From Collinsella vaginalis (GTDB lineage: Bacteria > Actinomycetota > Coriobacteriia > Coriobacteriales > Coriobacteriaceae), in NCBI RefSeq assembly GCF_900176655.1, contig NZ_LT838842.1, positions 288,954 to 332,373 on the forward strand: a stretch of 43,420 bases of DNA, written 5' to 3'. Positions 1 to 8,424 of the stretch are shown piece after piece. The translations under genes and the position numbers were made by a program. The notes beneath the pieces were generated by a model. The model was not told the DNA's origin and did no database searches. It saw only the letters and a program-made list of their open reading frames with translations. Each line of letters opens with the position of its first letter. The first letter of the stretch is position 1.

Positions 1-1732
1 GGCAGCCGATGGCGACGTAGAACGCCTTGAAGCCCTGATCGCGCAGCTCGGCGAGGGTCACGTCGCGCCCGACCTCGACGCCGTAGCGGAACTCGGCGCC
101 CATGGCCTCGATCACGTCCACCTCGGCCTGGACCACGTCCTTCTCCAGCTTGTAGCTGGGGATGCCGTACGTGAGCATACCTCCCGGTCGGGCGTTCCGC
201 TCGAACACCACCGGGTGGTAGCCCTTCTCGGCCAGGTAGAACGCGCAGGACAGACCTGCGGGCCCCGCGCCGATGATGGCGACCTTCTCCTCGAAGTCGC
301 CCTGCACGCGGGGCCGCACCTTCTTCGGGATGTAGCGCGTTGCGGCGTCGAGGTCCTGATCGGCGATGAACTTCTTGACCTCGTCAATCGCGACGGCGCG
401 GTCGACGGCGCCGCGGGTGCAGGCGTCTTCGCACCGGCGGTTGCACACGCGGCCGCAGACGGCAGGCAGCGGGTTCTCGCGCTTGATGAGGGCGAGCGCG
501 TCGGTGTAGCGCCCCTGGGCGGCAAGCTTGAGGTAGCCCTGGACACCGATGTGCGCCGGGCAGGCGGTCTTGCACGGCGCCGTGCCGGTGTCGTAGGTCT
601 CAATGCGGTTCTTGTTGCGGTAATCGGGGCTCCACTTCTCCGGGCCCCACTTCACGGCATCGGGAAGCTCCTGCTTGGGGTACTCGGGCACGCGCCCGGT
701 GTCCTTGGCGCAGAGCTTCTGCCCGAGCTTCACGGCACCGGCCGGGCACACCTCGACGCAGCGGCCGCAGGCCACGCAGTTCTCGGTCTTCGTGCGGGCA
801 ACGTAGGCGGAGCGCGAGAGGTTCGGGGTGTTGAACAGCTGGCTCGTGCGCAGGGCGTAGCAGACGTTCACGTTGCAGTTGCAGATCGCGAAGATCTTGT
901 CCTCACCGTCGATGTTGGTGATCTGGTGCACGAAGCCGTTGTCCTCGGCCTGCCGGAAGATCGCACGTGCCTCCTCGCGGTCGATGTAGCGGCCGCGAGC
1001 GGTCTCGACGATGTAATCGGCCATATCCCCCACGGCGATGCACCAGTCATTGAAGTCGTCACCGCACGCTTCACCGAGCACCTTGCGGCTCATGCGGCAG
1101 CTGCACGCAGAAGCGGCGTACTTGCCGTCGTACTTGTCGAGCCAGTGCTCGATGTGCTCGATGGAGATGGACTGGTTCTCCTGCTCGATGGCCTTCTCAA
1201 CGGGAATGACGTGCATGCCGATGCCACCGCCACCGGGAGGCACCATGGGCGTGGCGCGGGTGAGCGGGCCCTTGCTCGCCTGCTCGAAGAACTTGGCGAG
1301 CGCCGGATGCGCCTCCAGCTGCTCGATGCGCATGTTGAGGAACTCGGCCGATCCGGGAACGAGCATGGGCAGCATCCACTGCTTGGTGCGGCTCGGGTTC
1401 TCCCAGTTGTACTCGAGCATGCCGATATACGAGAGGTCGTCGAGCATCGGCTCCAGACGCTCGGCGGGAAGTCCCGTGGCCCGCACCGCGGCGTCGAGCG
1501 TATAGGGGACGCGCACCTTGAGGCGGCAGAGCATGTCGGCCTGCTCGTCGGTGCAGGCCGCATCGAAGGCCCAGTACTCGTACGGCAGGATGTTCTTCTT
1601 GCCGATGAGCCGGTTCGTGCAGTGCCGGCAGAGCGACACGATGGACGACCGCGGGTTCTCCGGGATGGGCGGCACGAACTCCGCGCCGATGTCCGGCTCG
1701 AGATAGCTGATGCCGGGTCCGTTCAAGATCAT
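1..1732 (-). CDS. FAD/NAD(P)-dependent iron-sulfur oxidoreductase (GltD-like), 3' end outside window
   Basis: The reading frame is open from the ATG at 1732 (preceded by a GGAGGGGAG-type ribosome site) to the window edge, giving 577 residues without a stop. Cys-rich motifs appear at about residues 35-38 (CRHC), 210-224 (CSCR...C), 284-291 (CNCNVNVC) and 319-329 (CVACGRCVEVC, a [4Fe-4S] ferredoxin motif). A GltD-type N-terminal cysteine cluster follows at about 387-438 (CKTACPAHI ... CGRVCNRRCEDAC). The FAD-binding GAGPAGLSCA motif is at about 488-497, followed by ERNARPGGMLTYGIP. This architecture is known from NADPH-dependent glutamate-synthase-small-subunit-like flavoenzymes that pass electrons between a pyridine nucleotide, FAD and Fe-S clusters. 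The substrate cannot be read from the sequence. It is divergent from a TetR gene, so it is probably an inducible catabolic or reductive enzyme. Family call is firm; substrate unknown. Confidence 0.85.
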   Translation of the reverse strand, partial: MILNGPGISYLEPDIGAEFVPPIPENPRSSIVSLCRHCTNRLIGKKNILPYEYWAFDAACTDEQADMLCRLKVRVPYTLDAAVRATGLPAERLEPMLDDLSYIGMLEYNWENPSRTKQWMLPMLVPGSAEFLNMRIEQLEAHPALAKFFEQASKGPLTRATPMVPPGGGGIGMHVIPVEKAIEQENQSISIEHIEHWLDKYDGKYAASACSCRMSRKVLGEACGDDFNDWCIAVGDMADYIVETARGRYIDREEARAIFRQAEDNGFVHQITNIDGEDKIFAICNCNVNVCYALRTSQLFNTPNLSRSAYVARTKTENCVACGRCVEVCPAGAVKLGQKLCAKDTGRVPEYPKQELPDAVKWGPEKWSPDYRNKNRIETYDTGTAPCKTACPAHIGVQGYLKLAAQGRYTDALALIKRENPLPAVCGRVCNRRCEDACTRGAVDRAVAIDEVKKFIADQDLDAATRYIPKKVRPRVQGDFEEKVAIIGAGPAGLSCAFYLAEKGYHPVVFERNARPGGMLTYGIPSYKLEKDVVQAEVDVIEAMGAEFRYGVEVGRDVTLAELRDQGFKAFYVAIGC

Positions 1733-1823
1733 GGCTTCTCCCCTCCCTGGGGCGTCCCGCCGGATGTCATCCCCGTCGCGAGATGCCGTTCGCCAAAAAT
1801 GCCTGCAACTCATCGATTTACAT

Positions 1824-1842
1824 ATTGACGGAATGTCAATAA
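1824..1842. promoter_or_regulatory. Palindromic operator candidate between oxidoreductase and TetR genes
   Basis: A perfect 19-bp palindrome (TATTGAC, five-base spacer GGAAT, GTCAATA) lies in the divergent intergenic region. Each arm contains TTGAC, a good -35 hexamer, on its own strand (TTGACG on plus, TTGACA on minus), although no strong -10 follows at 17 bp. Size and position fit a TetR dimer site controlling both divergent genes. Confidence 0.6.
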
Positions 1843-1894
1843 CAAACAAGACTGTATTCGGCCAGGTGCAGAACGCGTCGGCAAAGGGGGAGTG

Positions 1895-2527
1895 ATGAAA
1901 GAGGGCGAGACCAAGCAGGAATCCTCGCACCGCGAGCGCCTGTCGGCAGACGATCGGCGCCGCGATATCCTCTCCGCCGTGCGCGACCTCTGCGCCGAAC
2001 AGGGTGTGGGCTCGCTCTCCGTGTCGAGCATCACCGAGCGCGTGGGCTGCACCCGCTCCCTCTTCTACCATTACTTCCCCGATAAGCAGGCCGCCATCGA
2101 CGCCACCCTTGACGACATGATCGAGGACGTGATCGAGCAGATCGGCGCGTGGAACGCCTCGCGCGTGCAGGGCGATATAGACGGGGCCCTCGACTCCGTC
2201 GTCGTACTGCTCAAGCGCCTCATCGTCGATCAGAACGACCTGCCCCTCTCCCTGACCTCCACAGGCGACGCGACCCTCTACACCGGGTTCGTGCACCGCG
2301 TGGCCGACCACGCCGCGCGCTATGTGCTCGACTCGACGGTCCGTGATTTCTCCCGCTTCCACTCGGTGCGCATCGACCACGTGTACGAGACGTTCTACGT
2401 GCTCATCACCGGTCTCGTCATGTTCATGCGCACGCACCCCGAGGCCCCCGAGGCCACGATCAAGGACATCATCGCCAGCACGCTTCATATTGAGAAGTAC
2501 ACCGCGAAGCACGCGGACCGCAGCTGA
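1895..2527 (+). CDS. TetR/AcrR family transcriptional regulator
   Basis: 210-residue protein with an N-terminal TetR helix-turn-helix at about residues 20-65 (DILSAVRDLCAEQGVGSLSV ... CTRSLFYHYFPDKQAAI). The C-terminal ligand-binding domain is not specific enough to name an inducer. The ATG at 1895 is preferred over the GTG at 1892 because the purine run AAAGGGGG ends four bases before it. It is divergent from the Fe-S flavoenzyme and lies 43 bases upstream of a membrane protein gene on the same strand, so it probably represses both directions through the palindrome at 1824-1842. Family assignment is secure; target and ligand are inference. Confidence 0.88.
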   Translation: MKEGETKQESSHRERLSADDRRRDILSAVRDLCAEQGVGSLSVSSITERVGCTRSLFYHYFPDKQAAIDATLDDMIEDVIEQIGAWNASRVQGDIDGALDSVVVLLKRLIVDQNDLPLSLTSTGDATLYTGFVHRVADHAARYVLDSTVRDFSRFHSVRIDHVYETFYVLITGLVMFMRTHPEAPEATIKDIIASTLHIEKYTAKHADRS

Positions 2528-2570
2528 GTGCCGCGGGGTCCTCGCTGGCGATCGAGGAAAGGAGAAGGAG

Positions 2571-3584
2571 ATGCTGTTCGAGGTCTATGGGGAGCATGCC
2601 ATATGGCAATGGCTCGGATGGGCGATTGTGTTCGTCGGGCTGATACTCGCCAATGAGTTCGCGCGCAGGTCCAAGGTGGGCGGTCTCATCATGTTCGGGG
2701 CCCTGCCCGCAGCCATGACCGTCTACTGCATCGCCATCGGCGTGGGGGTCGCCCAGGGGCAGGAGTGGGCGCTCACGAACCCCACGCACATCTACCAGAA
2801 CAGCTGGTTCCACTATGCGAAGGTCTACGCGGCCCTCGCCGGTTGCATCGGCTTCATGATCATCAAGTACAAGTGGGGCCGGCTCGGCCGCGCCCACTGG
2901 TTCCGCGCCTGGCCGTTCGTGATCGTGGCCATCAACATCCTGATCGCGGTCGTGTCCGACTTTGAGAGCGCGTACCACTTCTTCGTGCTCGGCGAGACCA
3001 CCTGGGTGACCTCGGAGGGCGCCACGCAGCTCGCAGGCTGGAACAACGTGTTCAACGGGCTCGCGGGCCTGATCAACATCTTCTGCATGACGGCCTGGTG
3101 GAGTGTCTACTCCTCCAAGGACGAGCGCGACATGCTCTGGCCCGACATGACCTGGGTCTTCATCATCGCCTACGACGTCTGGAACTTCTGCTACACCTAC
3201 AACTGCCTGCCGCACCACGCGTGGTACTGCGGATTCGCCCTGCTGCTCGCGCCCACGATTGCGAACGCCCTCTGGAACAAGGGCGGCTGGATCCAGAACC
3301 GCGCCTTCACGCTGGCCATCTGGTGCATGTTCGCCCAGGTGTTCCCCGCCTTCCAGGAGGAGAGCGCCTTCGCCGTGCGCTCGACGCTGAACCCCGCGAC
3401 GGCGAACACCGTCGCCGCGATCGCGCTCGCCGTCAACATCGCGGCGATCTGCTATGTGGTCTACCGTGCGCGCAAGCTCAAGGTGAACCCGTACACGCAG
3501 GATGTCTTCCGCGGCACACGCGATTGGGAGCAAGCCGAGGCGCGTCGCGGCGCCGTGGCGGACGACCCCGCGCTGACGGCATAA
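2571..3584 (+). CDS. Multi-pass membrane protein, DUF5692-like, function unknown
   Basis: 337 residues, starting at the ATG after a strong AGGAGAAGGAG site. About eight to nine hydrophobic segments are visible, rich in Trp and Tyr (for example WQWLGWAIVFVGLILA near the N-terminus and a segment with DVWNFCYTYNCLPHHAWYCGF near residues 200-222). The His/Cys/Trp-rich loop CLPHHAWYC could bind a metal or ligand. The tail after about residue 300 is hydrophilic. It resembles the DUF5692 family as I remember it; that name is from recall. It probably shares a transcript with the TetR gene, and the context suggests a transporter or membrane partner of the divergent oxidoreductase. No transporter signature was recognised, so its function is not assigned. 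Confidence 0.7.
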   Translation: MLFEVYGEHAIWQWLGWAIVFVGLILANEFARRSKVGGLIMFGALPAAMTVYCIAIGVGVAQGQEWALTNPTHIYQNSWFHYAKVYAALAGCIGFMIIKYKWGRLGRAHWFRAWPFVIVAINILIAVVSDFESAYHFFVLGETTWVTSEGATQLAGWNNVFNGLAGLINIFCMTAWWSVYSSKDERDMLWPDMTWVFIIAYDVWNFCYTYNCLPHHAWYCGFALLLAPTIANALWNKGGWIQNRAFTLAIWCMFAQVFPAFQEESAFAVRSTLNPATANTVAAIALAVNIAAICYVVYRARKLKVNPYTQDVFRGTRDWEQAEARRGAVADDPALTA

Positions 3585-3638
3585 CGTTTCTTGACCGCCA
3601 ACCGTCCGCGCTTTGAAACAGGGCGTGCGGGTATCATG

Positions 3639-3672
3639 AAAGGGCCGGGTGCAGCGGGCATCCGGCCCTTTT
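3639..3672 (+). terminator. Rho-independent terminator after the membrane protein gene
   Basis: A perfect 10-bp stem (AAAGGGCCGG / CCGGCCCTTT) with a 13-base loop is followed by only a short T stretch. It lies between the stop at 3584 and the next gene at 3708. Confidence 0.65.
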
Positions 3673-3707
3673 GTCAGCACGCATCCGGCTCATGCAAGGA
3701 GACCGCC

Positions 3708-4127
3708 ATGTCAGAGAACCGCAAGCTCCTCAAGATCGTCAGCCTCATTCAGGCGCCACTCGGGTTGGCGCTGATCATACTCGGTGTGCTCGCCCTCGCG
3801 GGCGGCGTCGGCATGGCCGCCGATCCCCAGATGCTCGGCAACCCCGTTGAAGCGAGCGTGTTCCGCCTGATCAGCGGCATCGGAGCTCTTGTGGCCGGGC
3901 TGCTCGCGCTCGCAGCAGCCGTGCTGGGGATCCGCGGATCGAACCGCCCGCGCGCCTTGGGGTCGCATCGGACGCTCGCGCTCCTCAGCACGATCCTCAG
4001 CGTCCTCCTCGTTATCCTTGCGGCCACCGGTGCCCTCGTCATAACGGTTCTGGCGGCTGTGGCATGCATCCTGGGGATCGCCTCGTTCATCTACGACGGG
4101 CGCGTGCGCCACGAGCTCGACCGGTAG
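3708..4127 (+). CDS. Small four-helix membrane protein, function unknown
   Basis: 139 residues starting 6 bases after an AAGGAG site. Four hydrophobic segments at about residues 12-32, 48-70, 85-103 and 104-124 are separated by a basic loop (RGSNRPRALGSHR). The C-terminus is a short charged cytoplasmic-looking tail (DGRVRHELDR). No catalytic motif is visible. It stands alone between a terminator at 3639-3672 and stem-loops at 4151-4236, so it is monocistronic. The reading frame, composition and ribosome site support a real gene; no function can be offered. Confidence 0.75.
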   Translation: MSENRKLLKIVSLIQAPLGLALIILGVLALAGGVGMAADPQMLGNPVEASVFRLISGIGALVAGLLALAAAVLGIRGSNRPRALGSHRTLALLSTILSVLLVILAATGALVITVLAAVACILGIASFIYDGRVRHELDR

Positions 4128-4150
4128 GCAGCGGCTCACCTTTCCCGATC

Positions 4151-4177
4151 TGAGCCTCACACGTAGAGTGAGGCTCA
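4151..4177. terminator. Perfect stem-loop between convergent genes
   Basis: TGAGCCTCAC at 4151-4160 pairs perfectly with 4168-4177 around a 7-base loop. No T-run follows on either strand, so it may be a weak or Rho-assisted terminator for the small membrane protein gene. Confidence 0.4.
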
Positions 4178-4197
4178 CAACATCGACCTGTGCGACG

Positions 4198-4236
4198 AAA
4201 ACGTGGCCCCAAAGACAGATGCTCCGGGGGCCACGT
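4198..4236 (-). terminator. Rho-independent terminator of the clpB unit
   Basis: On the minus strand ACGTGGCCCC (4236-4227) pairs with GGGGCCACGT (4210-4201) and is followed directly by a T stretch and CG. It closes the clpB transcription unit downstream of the small acidic ORF at 4287-4457. Confidence 0.75.
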
Positions 4237-4286
4237 GCATCCTAGTGCCGCCCGCTGCGCAGCGCGCCTACATCTGATGCCGAGCC

Positions 4287-4457
4287 TTAATCCCAGGGGT
4301 CGCGTTCGAAGAGCGGTTCCGGGTCCGGCCGGCGGTCCGAATACGGATCGTATCCGTCATCGTCCTCGTTCTCGGCGCGGATGCAGGGATCGGGCTCACT
4401 CTCCGCTCGCCGGTCCATACGACCTGCTCGACCCGTCTTCTCAGATCCATCGCTCAT
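4287..4457 (-). CDS. Small acidic protein (56 aa) downstream of clpB
   Basis: An ATG at 4457 lies 7 bases after a very strong GGGAGGAG site and opens a 56-residue frame ending in TAA. The product is acidic and proline/aspartate-rich, with a DDDGYDPY stretch and the C-terminal motif PLFERDPWD. It has one Cys and no hydrophobic segment, so a soluble, probably disordered cytosolic protein is likely. It lies 100 bases after the clpB stop and just before a good terminator, suggesting co-transcription with clpB. I do not recognise the family. Support comes from the ribosome site, the biased composition and the terminator placement; the short length keeps confidence moderate. Confidence 0.6.
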   Translation of the reverse strand: MSDGSEKTGRAGRMDRRAESEPDPCIRAENEDDDGYDPYSDRRPDPEPLFERDPWD

Positions 4458-4504
4458 ATGCGCTCCTCCCGCCCACGAGTCTCGGCATCTCAGGATACGC
4501 GATT

Positions 4505-4529
4505 GGGCACCGCGGCGCGCGCGGTGCCC
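4505..4529 (-). other. Intercistronic stem-loop between clpB and the small ORF
   Basis: GGGCACCGCG at 4505-4514 pairs perfectly with 4520-4529 around GCGCG. No T-run follows on the minus strand, so it looks like an mRNA-stabilising or attenuating hairpin at the clpB 3' end. Confidence 0.5.
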
Positions 4530-4557
4530 TCTTGGTCGCGTCTGCGTTCGCCCGTGT

Positions 4558-7161
4558 TTACGCCTGCGCCGCCGCTCCCGCGGCCACGTTCACGCTGAAG
4601 GCGCCATCCGTGCCCACGTCGAGCACGATGGCGTCGCCCTCGTGCACGCGGCCGTCGATGATCGCGCTCGCGATGGCGTCTACCACCTCGCGCTGGATCA
4701 GGCGCTTCAGCGGACGGGCACCGAACACGGGGTCCAGGCCGCCCACGGCGAGCATTTGCTGGACTGCCGGCGAGACACTGACCGTCATACGGTCCTTCGC
4801 CAGGCGGGCGCGCACATCGGCGAGCTGGATGTCCACGATCTTCTCGATCTGGGCCATCCCGAGCGGATGGAAGACCACGATGTCGTCGATGCGGTTGAGG
4901 AACTCCGGCCTGAACGTGCGATTCATGATCTCGTCAACCTGACGCCGCATCTCCTCGTCGTCCGTGCCCGCGAGCTCGGCGATCACACCCGACCCCACGT
5001 TCGAGGTCATGATGATGATCGTGTTCTTGAAGCTCACCTGCCGCCCCTGGCCGTCCGTCAGGCGGCCGTCGTCAAGCACCTGTAGGAGCACGTTGAACAC
5101 ATCGGGATGTGCCTTCTCCATCTCGTCGAGCAAGATGACGGAGTACGGGCGACGGCGAACTGCCTCGGTCAGCTGACCGCCCTCGTCGTAGCCCACGTAT
5201 CCCGGAGGCGCACCGATGAGTCGCTGGACGCTGAACTTCTCCATGTACTCCGACATGTCGATGCGCACGAGAGCCCGCTCGTCGTCGAAGAGGCTCGCGG
5301 CGAGTGCCTTGGCGAGCTCGGTCTTGCCCACGCCGGTGGGGCCGAGGAAGAAGAAGCTGCCGATGGGCCGATCCGGGTCGGAGAGGCCGGCGCGCGAGCG
5401 ACGCACGGCGGCAGCGACCGCGGAGACGGCCTCGTCCTGGCCGATCACGCGCTTGTGGAGCTCGGCCTCGAGCGTCTTCAGCTTCTCGAGCTCGCCCTGC
5501 ATCATCTTGGACACCGGCACGCCGGTCCACGCGCTCACCACCTCGGCGATCTCATCCGAGGTCACCTGCTCGTTCAGGCCGCCGTCCCCGTTGTCCTTGC
5601 GCTCGGCCAGCTCGGCCTCGCCGTTCGCGATCTGTTGCTCGAGGCTCGGTATCACCGAGAAGCGGAGCTCGCCTGCGCGTGCCAGGTCGCCCTCGCGCGT
5701 CACGCGGTCGAGCTCGCCCTTGGCCTCGTCGAGATCGCTTTTGAGCTGACGTACCTTATCGATGGCGTTCTTCTGGTTGAGCCAGCCGGCCTTCTCAACG
5801 TTCAGGCGCTCCTGCAGCTCGGCAATCTCCTGCTGCAGCGTGGAGAGCCGCTCGGCCGAAGCCGCGTCGCTCTCCTTCTTGAGCGCCTCCTCCTCGATCT
5901 GCATCTGCGTGAGCTGGCGGGTCAGCGCGTCGATCGCGACCGGCATGGAGTCGAGCTCCATGCGCAGGCGGCTCGCCGCCTCGTCCACCAGGTCGATGGC
6001 CTTGTCGGGCAGGAAGCGATCGGCGATGTAGCGGTCCGAGAGGTCGGCTGCGGCCACGAGGGCGCTGTCCGTGATATGCACACCGTGGAAGATCTCGTAC
6101 TTCTCCTTGAGGCCGCGCAGAATCGAGATCGTGTCCTCGACGCTCGGCTCAGACACGAGCACCGTCTGGAAGCGGCGGGCCAGGGCCGCGTCCTTCTCGA
6201 TGTACTTGCGGTACTCATCGAGCGTGGTGGCGCCGATGGCGTGCAGGTCGCCGCGAGCGAGCGCCGGCTTCAGGATGTTGCCGGCGTCCATGGAGCCCTC
6301 GGTGGCGCCCGCGCCCACGATGGTGTGAAGCTCGTCGATGAAGAGGATCACGCGGCCGTCGGCCTGCTCGACCTCTTTCAACACGGCCTTCAGGCGATCC
6401 TCGAACTCGCCGCGGTACTTGGCACCTGCCACAAGGGCTGACATGTCAAGCTCGATGAGGTCGCGGTCGCGCAGGGTGCTCGGCACGTCGCCGGCGACGA
6501 TGCGCTGGGCGATACCCTCGACGATGGCGGTCTTACCCACGCCAGGCTCGCCGATGAGCACCGGGTTGTTCTTCGTGCGCCGCGAGAGCACCTGGATGGT
6601 GCGGCGGATCTCGTCGGTGCGGCCAATGACCGGGTCGAGCTTGCCCGAGCGGGCCAGGTCGCAGATGTTGCGCCCGTACTGGTTGAGTGCGTCGAATTGC
6701 AGGTGGTCGTCCTCGCTGGTGACCCGGTCGTCACCACGCAACTCCGTGTAGGTCTCCTCGATGCGCTCACGCGTGACGCCGGCGTCCGCGAGGATCCGGC
6801 CCGCGGTTCCCTTGTCCTCAGCGAGGGCCATGAGCAGGTGCTCAGTCACAACGAAGCTGTCCCCCATCTTGGAGGCCCGCTTCTCCGCGCGGTCGAGCAC
6901 GCGCGTGAGCTCGTTGGAGAGCCCGATCTGCGCGCCCTGGACCTTAGGCGCGGCCTCAATGGCCTGCTGGGCGGCCGTTGCCAGCCGCCGGGGATCGGCG
7001 CCGATGCGCTCGATGATCACCGCGATGTTGCGCTCGCCGCTCTCAAGAAGGGCTGCGAGCAGATGCACGGGCTCAACCGCGCCGGCGGAGGCATCCCCCG
7101 CGATGCCGATGGCCGTCTGAAGCGCCTGCTTCGAGGTCATCGCCAACTTGTCGATTCTCAT
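4558..7161 (-). CDS. clpB: ATP-dependent disaggregase chaperone ClpB
   Basis: 867 residues, the normal ClpB length. The N-domain (about 1-145) is followed by NBD1 with Walker [10 protein letters not shown], the coiled-coil middle domain (about residues 400-530, rich in E/K/L) and NBD2 with Walker [10 protein letters not shown] and the pore-loop region [13 protein letters not shown]. The middle domain distinguishes it from ClpA/ClpC. It resolubilises aggregated proteins together with DnaK, GrpE and DnaJ in the cytosol. The start at 7161 follows GGAAAGGTGAGC. A 26-bp box about 113 bp upstream is shared with dnaK, pointing to common heat-shock control by the HspR encoded nearby. A small acidic ORF and then a terminator follow. 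Nothing unusual is seen in the motifs. Confidence 0.97.
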   Translation of the reverse strand: MRIDKLAMTSKQALQTAIGIAGDASAGAVEPVHLLAALLESGERNIAVIIERIGADPRRLATAAQQAIEAAPKVQGAQIGLSNELTRVLDRAEKRASKMGDSFVVTEHLLMALAEDKGTAGRILADAGVTRERIEETYTELRGDDRVTSEDDHLQFDALNQYGRNICDLARSGKLDPVIGRTDEIRRTIQVLSRRTKNNPVLIGEPGVGKTAIVEGIAQRIVAGDVPSTLRDRDLIELDMSALVAGAKYRGEFEDRLKAVLKEVEQADGRVILFIDELHTIVGAGATEGSMDAGNILKPALARGDLHAIGATTLDEYRKYIEKDAALARRFQTVLVSEPSVEDTISILRGLKEKYEIFHGVHITDSALVAAADLSDRYIADRFLPDKAIDLVDEAASRLRMELDSMPVAIDALTRQLTQMQIEEEALKKESDAASAERLSTLQQEIAELQERLNVEKAGWLNQKNAIDKVRQLKSDLDEAKGELDRVTREGDLARAGELRFSVIPSLEQQIANGEAELAERKDNGDGGLNEQVTSDEIAEVVSAWTGVPVSKMMQGELEKLKTLEAELHKRVIGQDEAVSAVAAAVRRSRAGLSDPDRPIGSFFFLGPTGVGKTELAKALAASLFDDERALVRIDMSEYMEKFSVQRLIGAPPGYVGYDEGGQLTEAVRRRPYSVILLDEMEKAHPDVFNVLLQVLDDGRLTDGQGRQVSFKNTIIIMTSNVGSGVIAELAGTDDEEMRRQVDEIMNRTFRPEFLNRIDDIVVFHPLGMAQIEKIVDIQLADVRARLAKDRMTVSVSPAVQQMLAVGGLDPVFGARPLKRLIQREVVDAIASAIIDGRVHEGDAIVLDVGTDGAFSVNVAAGAAAQA

Positions 7162-7273
7162 ATGCTCACCTTTCCGCTGTGCGCCGGATACCCGAAGGCC
7201 CTAGCGCCGCCGCTGCTGCCAGCGGCATATCCGTTCGAGTTCTATTGTTGCCCCGGACAGCGGTTCTATTCAG

Positions 7274-7299
7274 AATCTAAGTCTCTCCATATAAGATTT
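7274..7299 (-). promoter_or_regulatory. Shared heat-shock box upstream of clpB (HspR site candidate)
   Basis: This 26-bp stretch matches 12246-12271 upstream of dnaK at 23 of 26 positions. On the minus strand it runs AATCTTATATG ... GACTTAGATT, an imperfect inverted repeat. Just downstream both promoters have a TG-extended -10-like ATA (TGAATA here, TGTATA at dnaK). It differs from the classical actinobacterial HAIR sequence (CTTGAGT-N7-ACTCAAG), so assignment to HspR is inference from gene context. Confidence 0.6.
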
Positions 7300-7405
7300 T
7301 ATGAGCGGTTGAATGGAAGGTGATGGTTGCGCGATGCGGGTATATCGAGCGCACGGCATGTGGAGCGGGCGCGTGCAGTGCATGGAGCGGATGCATGCCG
7401 GGATT

Positions 7406-7718
7406 GGGAGAAAAACGTCATCTCAAGGCAGTTACGAGGGCATTCTGCCTGAGAGCGCTGTCAAAAGTAGGTTATCGAGCCTGTGTGGACCGGCGGGCCG
7501 CGGACCAGACACCGGGGTACGGCCAGTGCGCGACCACGCACGCGGACGAGGAAAACGTCATCTCAAAGCAGCTTCAGGGGCGATCTGCCTGAGGACGCGG
7601 TCGAAAGTACGTTCTCGAGCTCATGTGGGTCAACTGGGAGCAAAACGTCATCTCGAGGCGGTCCAAAGGCCGATTTGCCAGAGAGCGCAGTTGAAAGTAC
7701 GTTCTCGAACCCATATGG
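7406..7718. repeat. Three degenerate ~82-bp repeats in the clpB-hspR gap
   Basis: Units lie at about 7406-7490, 7546-7629 and 7636-7718. Each begins with AAAACGTCATCTC, continues through a GCCTGAGAGCGC-like middle and ends near AAAGTACGTTCTCGA (diverged in unit 1). Units 2 and 3 are adjacent; units 1 and 2 are separated by about 55 bases of unrelated sequence. The gap (7300-7959) has no convincing gene: frames that cross it on either strand lack ribosome sites and simply translate the repeat. The element looks like a dispersed intergenic repeat; its function is unknown. Confidence 0.65.
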
Positions 7719-7959
7719 GCCAGCGGTGCAAAGCGGCGAGCGTCGGAACACGGGATGTCGCCACCCGCCTCGGCACGCAGCTGCAGTCCCTCTCCCACTC
7801 AAGGCCGCATGGGTCGCGCAATCGACGTGTCACTATAACCCAATACGCAATCTTAGCCAGTGCCCAACCATGCAACGCGCGGACTCGCCACGAGCGATTC
7901 ACAGAGGCTATGTGGATGCGTACCTGCGTCCGCCGTCCTAATCAACCACCTCGATTTGC

Positions 7960-8376
7960 TTAGATCTTGTCCCCGTTGCCGAGCAGGCCCCGCAGGAACT
8001 GCTGCGGGTCGCCCACGCTGTCGCGCGGGGCGAGCGCCGTGATCTTCTTCTGCATGCGCAGCTCATGCAGTTCGTCCTCGGCGCGGCGCAGGCGCTCGCG
8101 CAGGCGGTTCATCTCGCGCTCGCGCTCGTCGGCCCGCTCCTTCATATCGAGGATGCGCACCACGCCCGCGAGGTTGATCCCCTCGTCGGTGAGCTGGTTG
8201 ATGAGCTCTAAGCGCTCAATGTCGCTCTGCGAGTACAGGCGGGTGTTGCCTCCCGAGCGCTTGGGGTTCACAAGCCCCTTGGACTCGTACACGCGGAGGG
8301 TCTGCGGGTGCATGCCCGTGAGCTCCGCTGCCACGCTGATCATGTACAGCGGTTTGTCCCGTCCCTCCTGCGCCAT
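7960..8376 (-). CDS. hspR: MerR-family heat-shock repressor HspR
   Basis: 138 residues with a MerR-type winged helix-turn-helix at about 10-75 (ISVAAELTGMHPQTLRVYE, then SGGNTRLYSQSDIERL), followed by a coiled-coil region rich in E/R (about 85-120). HspR represses dnaK and clpB in actinobacteria, using DnaK as co-repressor, so free DnaK levels feed back on transcription. It is the last gene of dnaK-grpE-dnaJ-hspR, 48 bases after dnaJ, the classical actinobacterial arrangement. The likely targets are the matching 26-bp boxes at 7274-7299 and 12246-12271. The identification rests on family sequence and operon position together. Confidence 0.93.
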   Translation of the reverse strand: MAQEGRDKPLYMISVAAELTGMHPQTLRVYESKGLVNPKRSGGNTRLYSQSDIERLELINQLTDEGINLAGVVRILDMKERADEREREMNRLRERLRRAEDELHELRMQKKITALAPRDSVGDPQQFLRGLLGNGDKI

Positions 8377-8424
8377 GTCACCCGCCTGCCTTTCTCATCG
8401 GTGCGCCGGAGTTGGCGCCCTCTC

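Noticed and set aside
215..1828. Long plus-strand frame (537 codons) opposite the oxidoreductase
   Set aside because: It is a shadow of the high-GC minus-strand gene: no ribosome site, no family likeness, and the minus frame has clear Fe-S and FAD motifs.
5107..6441. Long plus-strand frame (444 codons) across clpB
   Set aside because: Antisense to the conserved ClpB frame; composition is that of a complement frame (His/Leu/Glu/Val-rich).
7313..7963. 216-codon plus-strand frame and ~79-codon minus-strand frames in the clpB-hspR gap
   Set aside because: They only translate the degenerate repeats and have no ribosome site or family resemblance.
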